A stretch of 5,115 nucleotides of DNA from Clostridiales bacterium (GTDB lineage Bacteria > Bacillota > Clostridia > Caldicoprobacterales > DTU083): positions 1 through 5,115 of the forward strand of contig JAAZEK010000199.1 of assembly GCA_012512335.1 (NCBI GenBank), written 5' to 3'. The notes beneath the pieces are model-generated. The model searched no databases. It was not told where the DNA came from and saw only the letters and a program-made list of their open reading frames with translations. Of the stretch, positions 1 through 5,115 are shown one piece after another. The position numbers and the translations under genes were made by a program. How positions within the stretch are numbered: position 1 is the first letter of the stretch; every line of letters starts with the position of its first letter.

Positions 1-2
1 TC

Positions 3-1304
3 TATGGGAGCACACTGTCCCTGTGACGGTTCTGCTGATCGCCACACAAAGGACGCCATACGTTTTTCTCCCTTTTGCATATATGCACCATGGTAGCTGC
101 TATACCATGAATTCTTATTCACAGCAGGATTTTTACCAGAAAGATCAAATTGCCTGTGCCATAAAGCCATCATGGATAGGGCATTCCCACGGTCTGATTC
201 CAGTCGAGTATAGTAAAGAGGCGATTTCTTTTTCAAACCAGCACAACGGGCAGAAAGGAATGAACCATCACCATTGTATACAGTTTCGGTACTTAAAATG
301 TCTAGCCAACCACTTTCCAACATAGAACAGTCTTCATCAAACATATCCTCTGCTAATAGCCAGGCAGGTAGGGCATAGTCCTGACAATAGCTGTAACGAA
401 TACGTGTATCACCACCAATGCGATTAAGCCTGCCATCCTCATATGTCATAGATCGTGCCAGCGTCCATAACCCTTTTGCATTATGATACAAGGCTTCTGG
501 TGGTTTCTCGTTGTGTTTTTTATAAAAGAAATGTAGCATGGCAATATTGGAAAGACAGATTATCATGTAACCAAGATTCATGTAGCCATGATGATCTAAA
601 GCAAAGCTATCGAAGAAATTTGCACCTCGAAGTGCGTCCTTCACCATTATGCCATCATAGACGGTTTCATTTGTTTCATCGGACTCAATTGAAATTCCAT
701 TAATAAAAAAGTGGGTTGCTTTTTCTTTATAGGCTTTTGCATTGGGAGTGTCAGGATACATGGTAGCCACACGGCTTAATATTGCACCGTTCCAGATATT
801 ACTCTCTGGTTTGTTTTTCCCACTTTCAGCCAGCAGACCTGCTCCAATTATATAGTTTTCCAGTAGCCAATCCGCTTCTGAAACTAATACCTTACGCAAC
901 AAAGCTAGATCTTCTGTTGTCAGATGGGGTATCAAGATATCCACACCATGCATCATGCGCTCTACACCTAATGCGCTAATCCATGTGTGACCCCACTTTT
1001 CTCCATCGGCACAGCTGTAATCTCCTTCAATATGGCTTTGAAGGCTAAAACGAAGCATTGCCTTTGCCTGCTCAAGAACCTCATGTCTAGCTAAACCATA
1101 GGATTCGAAATCTGAATCTGGGTCTAGGGCTGCCACAGCGAAAGCAGATAAAGCCTTCTGGTTTGTTTGCACTCCCCAGGAGTTATATCCAGCTCCATAG
1201 CACATTAACTCTGGGCGGTCAGGAAAGGTATGTAGATATTGTTGTGAATCCTTAATCCATGGAGTAAGAAGATGGATATAGTCCTTTGATTTATTATTTT
1301 TCAT
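3..1304 (-). CDS. Heparinase II/III-like (alpha/alpha)-barrel protein, N-terminal 434 residues (runs off left edge)
   Basis: An open reading frame of 434 codons with no stop continues past base 1, so the C-terminus is missing. The ATG at 1304 is set by AGGAGG at 1313-1318, eight bases upstream. No signal peptide is visible. The protein is mostly helical, as expected of an (alpha/alpha) toroid. Distinctive stretches are CYGAGYNSWGVQTNQK (residues 35-50), the helix-rich WNGAIL region (from 171), LDHHGYMNLGYM (236-247), GGDTRIRYSYCQDY (297-310) and, near the edge, a WYSSYHGAYMQKGEKR segment followed by ASFVWRSAE. The last looks like the start of a beta-sandwich. Helical barrel followed by beta-sandwich is the layout of heparinase II/III-type polysaccharide lyases, where His, Tyr and Arg line the active site; the paired HH, Y and R residues here fit but are not assigned. 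The neighbouring DUF4091 hydrolase and FAD oxidoreductase support a carbohydrate role. The gene is certain, the family moderately so; an unclassified hydrolase or a non-catalytic relative is possible. Confidence 0.6.
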   Translation of the reverse strand, partial: MKNNKSKDYIHLLTPWIKDSQQYLHTFPDRPELMCYGAGYNSWGVQTNQKALSAFAVAALDPDSDFESYGLARHEVLEQAKAMLRFSLQSHIEGDYSCADGEKWGHTWISALGVERMMHGVDILIPHLTTEDLALLRKVLVSEADWLLENYIIGAGLLAESGKNKPESNIWNGAILSRVATMYPDTPNAKAYKEKATHFFINGISIESDETNETVYDGIMVKDALRGANFFDSFALDHHGYMNLGYMIICLSNIAMLHFFYKKHNEKPPEALYHNAKGLWTLARSMTYEDGRLNRIGGDTRIRYSYCQDYALPAWLLAEDMFDEDCSMLESGWLDILSTETVYNGDGSFLSARCAGLKKKSPLYYTRLESDRGNALSMMALWHRQFDLSGKNPAVNKNSWYSSYHGAYMQKGEKRMASFVWRSAEPSQGQCAPI

Positions 1305-1462
1305 TTAACTGGCCTCCTGATTGCTGAGCTAACGATCCTCGCATCTATAATTTGAGAAATAACATCATATCGAGGCTCTAATTTATCATATTCTACTTTA
1401 AATTCTTCATCCTTCATCAATAGTTCTCTAACTTCAGAAAATTTTGCTCCGACTTTACTCAT
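1301..1462 (-). pseudogene. Truncated HigA/XRE-type antitoxin or regulator, N-terminal 53 residues only
   Basis: The ORF starts at ATG 1462 and stops with TGA at 1301-1303, giving 53 residues. It begins MSKVGAKFSEVRELLMKDEE and continues through a YDKLEPRYDVISQIIDARI segment (residues 25-43). This is the typical N-terminal lead-in of HigA-like antitoxins and XRE regulators, just before the helix-turn-helix. In intact relatives DARI is followed by a TQEELA-type HTH; here it is followed by VSSAIRRPVK and a stop, so the DNA-binding domain is absent. The foreign tail is encoded by the leader and ribosome binding site of the next gene, and stop and start overlap as ATGA. Only a weak ribosome binding site precedes it (GAGG abuts the ATG). 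No RelE/HigB-type toxin is seen beside it; the upstream neighbour, 14 bases away, is an unrelated 306-residue protein. It is most likely a deletion remnant, though a short expressed peptide cannot be excluded. Confidence 0.7.
1313..1318 (-). promoter_or_regulatory. Ribosome binding site of the heparinase-like gene
   Basis: A perfect AGGAGG lies eight bases before the ATG at 1304. The same bases are read as codons in the tail of the truncated regulator ORF (the RR of its final residues), so this leader is now inside an overlapping coding region. Its strength suggests the downstream gene is translated independently of the upstream stop. Confidence 0.85.
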
Positions 1463-1476
1463 CCTCACACCATCTT

Positions 1477-2397
1477 TCAGTACTTATATTCTTTTAAAAA
1501 ATCATACATATCCCAATAGTCCTCCGGATGAAGGCGTCCTGTTTCATTTAAAAATCGTATGAAACGCTTGAAACTTATTATATTTGTCTTTTTTACTTTC
1601 AATTCGATGAGCACTTCGTTTAAATAGTCAACTAGATGCACATATTCAATATCTAGTAATGCTTGTGGGAGGTCAAGGTTGACCAGGTAGCTATTAGCAA
1701 AAGTCTCAATGTTTGCAGTGTGCTGCTGAACCATTTTTACACTAAGACCAGATTTGGAAAGATGCTTGCTAAAGGCTTTAAAGATCAAGTTATTGCGTTC
1801 CAAAGCTCCCTTCTTAATTTGCTCAGTAGTCGAAACATGACTCTGCGGAATCAGGGAACTAATAATCCCCTCCCTCTCTTTTGCATCTCTATAGGCAAAT
1901 TTCAGGTTACTACGATAACCGCTACCAAAACTCATATTATATCGACTTAATATGCCGTCATGAACAATCTTCTCATTAAATGGAAGCAGCACAGCCTTCG
2001 TTAGGACAGGAAGAGCTGCTGTTACAATATCTTCAATTGGATCTATAATTCCATGAACGCCATAAGCCTTGGGAGGTGTTTTGTCATCTATAAATATCGT
2101 ATATTTCTTTAAGTACTTGTATATAAAAAAGGTACCTGCGATACGATGCCTCCAACTTGCAGCTATGCTGAGTTCGTCATCAGCGTGTCTTGCAGGGTTT
2201 TCAAATACAAAAGATTCAAGAAGAGAATTATCAGCCCACAATTTTTCGCGTATAGGTACAGCTGTACCGGCTAGAACTTTTCCATTCTCCAACTGAGTTT
2301 TAAATTCACTGGATATGTTGAACTTATCGTTGACATATGCCAAAAGTGACCAATATATTTTGTAAAACCTCTCCGCTTCCTGAAAATTAAGTATCAT
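1477..2397 (-). CDS. Uncharacterised 306-residue protein with an integrase-SAM-like C-terminal helical region
   Basis: A complete ORF starts at ATG 2397, ten bases after GGAGAG (2408-2413), and ends with TGA at 1477-1479. I do not recognise a named family. The N-terminal part (residues 1-100) is helical and polar. A central segment has GIIDPIEDIV (117-126), a hydrophobic LPVLTKAVLLPF strand-like run (129-140), EKIVHDGIL (142-150) and SFGSGYRSNL (156-165); similar wording occurs, from memory, in uncharacterised Firmicutes proteins. The last 100 residues, with HLSKSGLSVKMVQQH (212-226) and four or five helices, resemble the N-terminal core-binding (SAM-like) domain of tyrosine recombinases. There is no catalytic R..HxxR..Y domain, so it is not an integrase by itself. 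No signal peptide or membrane segment is seen, so it is probably cytoplasmic. It sits 30 bases after the zinc-ribbon gene and is probably cotranscribed with it. Function unknown. Confidence 0.85.
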   Translation of the reverse strand: MILNFQEAERFYKIYWSLLAYVNDKFNISSEFKTQLENGKVLAGTAVPIREKLWADNSLLESFVFENPARHADDELSIAASWRHRIAGTFFIYKYLKKYTIFIDDKTPPKAYGVHGIIDPIEDIVTAALPVLTKAVLLPFNEKIVHDGILSRYNMSFGSGYRSNLKFAYRDAKEREGIISSLIPQSHVSTTEQIKKGALERNNLIFKAFSKHLSKSGLSVKMVQQHTANIETFANSYLVNLDLPQALLDIEYVHLVDYLNEVLIELKVKKTNIISFKRFIRFLNETGRLHPEDYWDMYDFLKEYKY

Positions 2398-2427
2398 AAT
2401 TCAACTTCTCTCCATTTAGTAATTTTC

Positions 2428-2628
2428 TTACATGATTTTATCCAATTTACTGTCACAGCGCAAACACCTTTGTACAGCAGCCTGCCCGTTATCCTTCTCT
2501 TCGTAGCTACACTGATCGCAGTAATTTAGTCTGCATCTCGGGCAATCAAAAACAGCATTTACCAATTCATCCGTTCGATCACTAATATGTCCAACGGTGG
2601 ACCCGCAAAAGATACAATAGGCTTTCAT
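2428..2628 (-). CDS. Small protein with four CxxC zinc knuckles (66 residues)
   Basis: The protein contains eight cysteines as four CxxC pairs: C5/C8, C29/C32, C37/C40 and C55/C58. The spacing C-x2-C-x20-C-x2-C-x4-C-x2-C-x14-C-x2-C is enough for two zinc ions, either as two zinc ribbons or as an interleaved cross-brace like FYVE or RING fingers. The rest is charged, with no membrane segment or signal. I place the start at ATG 2628, giving MKAYCIFCG, because GGAGGTG (2635-2641) lies six bases upstream; a TTG at 2643 would add five residues but would place its start codon inside that ribosome binding site. It is the first gene after a plausible promoter and is followed 30 bases later by the 306-residue protein. 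A role in nucleic acid or protein binding is usual for such proteins, but the partner here is unknown. Confidence 0.85.
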   Translation of the reverse strand: MKAYCIFCGSTVGHISDRTDELVNAVFDCPRCRLNYCDQCSYEEKDNGQAAVQRCLRCDSKLDKIM

Positions 2629-2634
2629 TAAACG

Positions 2635-2641
2635 CACCTCC
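2635..2641 (-). promoter_or_regulatory. Ribosome binding site that fixes the start of the zinc-knuckle protein
   Basis: GGAGGTG is a strong anti-16S match six bases from ATG 2628. It argues against the in-frame TTG at 2643, which overlaps it. Confidence 0.8.
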
Positions 2642-2673
2642 AAAATGATTTTTATGTAGCTTTGTATTTTTCC

Positions 2674-2702
2674 AGTATAATCAATAATATTCTGTTACGC
2701 AA
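2674..2702 (-). promoter_or_regulatory. Possible sigma-A promoter ahead of the zinc-knuckle gene
   Basis: On the minus strand TTGCGT (2697-2702) and TATACT (2674-2679) are separated by exactly 17 bases. The -10 box differs from TATAAT at one base; the -35 box keeps only the TTG. Transcription would start near 2667, leaving a leader of about 40 bases before ATG 2628. This would let the zinc-knuckle gene and those downstream be expressed separately from the sugar genes. Judged by eye only. Confidence 0.4.
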
Positions 2703-2715
2703 CGAGTATATTTTG

Positions 2716-4290
2716 TCATTCTAACTCCTCCAGCAATTCACGCCTCAAGGTTTGGAAGTTATCAGCTGATGAATTATAATCATCAAAGGAGGTGCATACC
2801 TTGCGGATAATCTCATGTGCTTTTTCCTCATCCTTAAGCCCCAACTGATAGAGCAGTTCGAAGTCTTCAGCCCCTGCCCTTTGTAAATGACCACGCATGC
2901 TATACCAAGGTCCATTATCACCTGGATAAACTATAAATGCATTTCCAGGTGGTAGTAGCTGTTCTGGATTTCCTCGATAGTAGCAGGTGCTCTCAAAAGG
3001 ATCCTCGTTAAACACGTTGTAACCCCAGTGCAGAAAGCCTTTAGCATCATACAGGTAGCACATCCACATAGGCAAACGGCTTACCAATAAAGGTAGATCC
3101 ATTGCCCTATTCATAGTATAGCCTGCTGGAAATCCGCAGGTATAAATCCACATTTCCTCACCTAAAGATTGAAGTTCTTTAAACTTGGAAAGATGCTTTT
3201 CAAATACAGACTGTTTCACCACCCAAATATCAACTGCCCCCTCCAAATCAGTTGATTCGACAGGATCATTAATTATTACACCTGGCATGAATTTACGACA
3301 TATTCCAGATAAAATCCTATAATGTTCACTGTTAGGAAATTGAGGTTCGTCTACCAGGCACTGCATATAATTATCTTTCCATCCATTTTCTATAACAATG
3401 GACCATAGCTTTGAAAAATATATCTTTAGCTGTCTGTAAGCTTCAAATGAGATGGAGCTAATATCTCTGTCCCAGTTGAGATAGTGCTCTGGCTTCTGCC
3501 ATTCCTTAAATCGAGCAACAAAGCCTCCGTATACATGGTTGAATCCTGCTTTTAGCGCCATGTTCCCCAGCTTTTCTGCAGCTGAGAAATCAAAATCTGT
3601 GACTTTTCCCGTTTCATCTCTAATAGGCACACCAGATGGCAACATAATATGATTATTGCGCATATCTATTTGATTTTTCAAATATTTATCCACCATATTC
3701 CAAAATGATTTGCTGTCGGCCTGTAAGCTATGAAACTTCTCTATACTTTCTAAGTTCAACCAGTTTATCATGCTAAAGTTAGCTTCTTCTAATTTTGGAA
3801 CCACTGCTTTATATACGTTTAAGTTGATTTGTGTGGTTAATTTGGAGTCATTAATGCTAATTCTCAAATTTTCACTGTATGTACCAGGTTGAATATTTTC
3901 AGGTACGGAAACTCTAATGTAAAAAGCTACTCTACCCTGTTTCAGTATACCATCATCAATTTCCCTAGTAACATCATAGACATAGAAGGGAGCCTGGCGG
4001 GTAACAAAAGACGAAACACTGTCGTAATCAAGGGTTGTAAATAGCTCTTTTCCACTGTTTTCTTCCACGCGAGCAGGAAGAAGCTGATATACTGTATAAT
4101 CTAAATCCGCAATACCAGAATCATCCCAATGAACTTTCACTGGTGTATCGATGTCTACCTCCATATCAGTAAGAATCTGAAATCCTGCATTAGCACCTCT
4201 AGCAGTATCAATCTCTACGGAATCATCCTGCCTTGTAATCTCTGTATCTGGATACAACCATTCATTTTCTAAGAATATCTGTGCTTTCAT
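2716..4290 (-). CDS. DUF4091 / GH123-like glycoside hydrolase, cytoplasmic
   Basis: A complete 524-residue protein. ATG 4290 follows GAGGGGG (4300-4306) at nine bases. Residues 1-165 form a beta-rich N-terminal region, including a typical IQPGTYSENLRISIND strand pair (133-148). From about 170 the sequence follows a TIM-barrel. A VDEP motif (313-316) supplies the adjacent Asp314-Glu315 pair that in GH123 N-acetyl-beta-galactosaminidases acts in substrate-assisted catalysis. The DUF4091 signature follows: WIYTCGFPAG (381-390), FLHWGYN (419-425), LLPPGNAFIVYPGDNGPW (445-462) and RGHLQRAGAEDFELLYQL (466-483). Family knowledge suggests release of N-acetylgalactosamine or a related sugar, but DUF4091 specificities are mostly untested. 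With no signal peptide, it probably acts on imported oligosaccharides. It lies 95 bases after the FAD oxidoreductase gene with no clear promoter or terminator between, so cotranscription is likely. Confidence 0.88.
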   Translation of the reverse strand: MKAQIFLENEWLYPDTEITRQDDSVEIDTARGANAGFQILTDMEVDIDTPVKVHWDDSGIADLDYTVYQLLPARVEENSGKELFTTLDYDSVSSFVTRQAPFYVYDVTREIDDGILKQGRVAFYIRVSVPENIQPGTYSENLRISINDSKLTTQINLNVYKAVVPKLEEANFSMINWLNLESIEKFHSLQADSKSFWNMVDKYLKNQIDMRNNHIMLPSGVPIRDETGKVTDFDFSAAEKLGNMALKAGFNHVYGGFVARFKEWQKPEHYLNWDRDISSISFEAYRQLKIYFSKLWSIVIENGWKDNYMQCLVDEPQFPNSEHYRILSGICRKFMPGVIINDPVESTDLEGAVDIWVVKQSVFEKHLSKFKELQSLGEEMWIYTCGFPAGYTMNRAMDLPLLVSRLPMWMCYLYDAKGFLHWGYNVFNEDPFESTCYYRGNPEQLLPPGNAFIVYPGDNGPWYSMRGHLQRAGAEDFELLYQLGLKDEEKAHEIIRKVCTSFDDYNSSADNFQTLRRELLEELE

Positions 4291-4299
4291 TATGCATTT

Positions 4300-4306
4300 C
4301 CCCCTC
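4300..4306 (-). promoter_or_regulatory. Ribosome binding site of the DUF4091 gene
   Basis: GAGGGGG on the minus strand lies nine bases before ATG 4290 and supports that start. The rest of the 4307-4385 spacer holds a TTGACT (near 4352) but no -10 box at 16-18 bases, and no hairpin followed by a T run, so I do not call a promoter or terminator there. Confidence 0.65.
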
Positions 4307-4385
4307 TATTTTTCTTTACCATTTTTCGCTACCTATCACACTGTTTATATCGTCAGGAATTAGTCAAGTGAGTATTTTAGATGAC

Positions 4386-5114
4386 TTACGACACATCAAA
4401 AGCAAATATTCTAATCTCCTCACAACCCCAGGTTTCTTCTGGAACCAACCTGATTTTAGATGCAGTCACTCCATCGAGATTAACCTTTACCAGCCTCTGA
4501 TAGTTGTTATCTTCCCGGTAGATAGTCTTCCAGTCATCATCCCCATTTGATACTTCCAGGCGGAAGGATTTTATAAGGGTTTCAGGAACATTAACAGCCT
4601 TCTGGTCTATAGGTATATTGCATTTCATCGGGAATCTTTTTAAGATAGTATCAACTTCTCTCCATGTTTCCCGGTTCAAATCGTTATCAAAAACCATTCT
4701 GACCTGAGAAACTGGAACCCCACTTCCAAAGTCAAACTCCACCCAAGAGCCTAGCGGTGCAACCCAACCATTATATTCATCACCAATCGGGCGGTCATTT
4801 CCATTGACGAGTGGTTTTGCATCACCAGCAGATGAACTAAGCCTTGCATTTCTTGTCAGTTCTGGCATCTCGCGGGAGTTAAATGGTAGATAGCAATCAT
4901 CTTCCATCAATGTCTGTTTCAATTCCTCTAAGCGGTTTTCATAAACACCTCTAGGTGTTAACTCATCACGGGTAGCTATGGCAGCTGCTGTTCCAATAGC
5001 CTGCCCCATAATTGCGCAGGTGGCCATAACTCGAGTAGACGAAAGAGCCGCATGAGTAGCACTAATATTTCTACCAGCGAAGAAGAGATTAGAAATATTC
5101 TTAGAATATAGAAC
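4386..5114 (-). CDS. FAD-dependent oxidoreductase (FAD_oxidored family), C-terminal 242 residues, with discoidin-like domain
   Basis: The reading frame is open from the right edge to TAA at 4386-4388; the N-terminus, including any GxGxxG FAD-binding site, is outside the window. Coding continues upstream of the internal ATG at 5027, since the translation there reads NLFFAGRNISATHAALSSTR and then VMATCAIMGQAIGTAAAIA. This FAGR...S..R...T....GQA.G.AA block is the C-terminal FAD-contacting signature of the FAD_oxidored (PF12831) proteins common in polysaccharide gene clusters. After a linker (fragment residues about 50-85) comes a beta-rich module with ARLSSSAGD, GSWVEFDFG, VRMVFDNDLNRE, FRLEVS and CEEIRIFAF stretches (90-240), resembling an F5/8 type C (discoidin) galactose-binding fold. 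It could bind a sugar and hold it near the flavin. The substrate is unknown. It is the first visible gene of the sugar operon, 95 bases before the DUF4091 gene. Confidence 0.88.
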   Translation of the reverse strand, partial: VLYSKNISNLFFAGRNISATHAALSSTRVMATCAIMGQAIGTAAAIATRDELTPRGVYENRLEELKQTLMEDDCYLPFNSREMPELTRNARLSSSAGDAKPLVNGNDRPIGDEYNGWVAPLGSWVEFDFGSGVPVSQVRMVFDNDLNRETWREVDTILKRFPMKCNIPIDQKAVNVPETLIKSFRLEVSNGDDDWKTIYREDNNYQRLVKVNLDGVTASKIRLVPEETWGCEEIRIFAFDVS

Positions 5115-5115
5115 A

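Noticed and set aside
23..979. Plus-strand open frames at 23-325, 455-703 and 782-979.
   Set aside because: They lie opposite the continuous 434-codon minus-strand gene, lack ribosome binding sites and give low-complexity, Cys/His/Ser-rich translations typical of antisense shadows.
1321..1340. GTTAGCTCAG on the minus strand resembles the D-arm of a tRNA, hinting at a tRNA gene or attachment site.
   Set aside because: No acceptor stem, anticodon arm or T-arm (GGTTCRA) is found around it, and the bases are within the coding overlap region.
1663..2296. Plus-strand open frames at 1663-1950 and 2069-2296.
   Set aside because: Both are antisense to the well-started 306-residue gene and show no domain or ribosome binding site.
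4291..4385. TTGACT in the spacer before the DUF4091 gene as a promoter -35 box.
   Set aside because: The nearest TATAAA is only 12 bases downstream and no -10 box is present at 16-18 bases.
4281..4550. Plus-strand open frame with a hydrophobic N-terminus that could be read as a small membrane protein.
   Set aside because: It is antisense to the end of the FAD oxidoreductase gene and the start of the DUF4091 gene; its hydrophobicity comes from the reverse complement of AG-rich leader sequence.
4386..5027. A complete 213-residue protein starting at ATG 5027.
   Set aside because: The frame continues upstream to the window edge with clear FAD-oxidoreductase sequence (FAGRN...SSTR), and no ribosome binding site precedes this ATG, so it is an internal methionine.

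Overview
The window looks like part of a genome of a low-GC Gram-positive bacterium, most likely a clostridial (Lachnospiraceae-like) or Paenibacillus-type Firmicute. The evidence is AT-rich intergenic DNA, strong Shine-Dalgarno sequences (AGGAGG, GGAGGTG, GAGGGGG) and the protein families present. Every gene I can support is on the minus strand, so transcription runs from right to left. No gap between genes exceeds about 100 bases. I see no tRNA, rRNA, CRISPR array, insertion sequence or convincing terminator.

From upstream to downstream there is first the 3' end of an FAD-dependent oxidoreductase gene (4386-5114, cut by the right edge) that carries a C-terminal discoidin-like beta-sandwich. 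It is followed by a DUF4091 / GH123-like glycoside hydrolase (2716-4290). Next come a 66-residue protein with four CxxC knuckles (2428-2628), an unrecognised 306-residue protein (1477-2397) and a 53-residue ORF (1301-1462). That ORF looks like the N-terminus of a HigA/XRE-type antitoxin cut off before its helix-turn-helix. Last is a large alpha-helical, heparinase II/III-like protein (3-1304, cut by the left edge).

The oxidoreductase, the DUF4091 enzyme and the heparinase-like protein make sense together as part of a polysaccharide or glycosaminoglycan-type catabolic operon. The DUF4091 protein starts without a signal peptide, which suggests work on imported oligosaccharides in the cytoplasm. 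The three small or unknown genes between them have no evident sugar-related role and are preceded by a plausible promoter of their own. The last of them is truncated exactly where the ribosome binding site of the heparinase-like gene begins. I read this roughly 1.4 kb block as a probable insertion or rearrangement scar within the sugar operon. No complete, clearly new system is visible. The broken antitoxin, the cross-brace-like zinc protein and the unknown 306-residue protein are the parts most worth checking.
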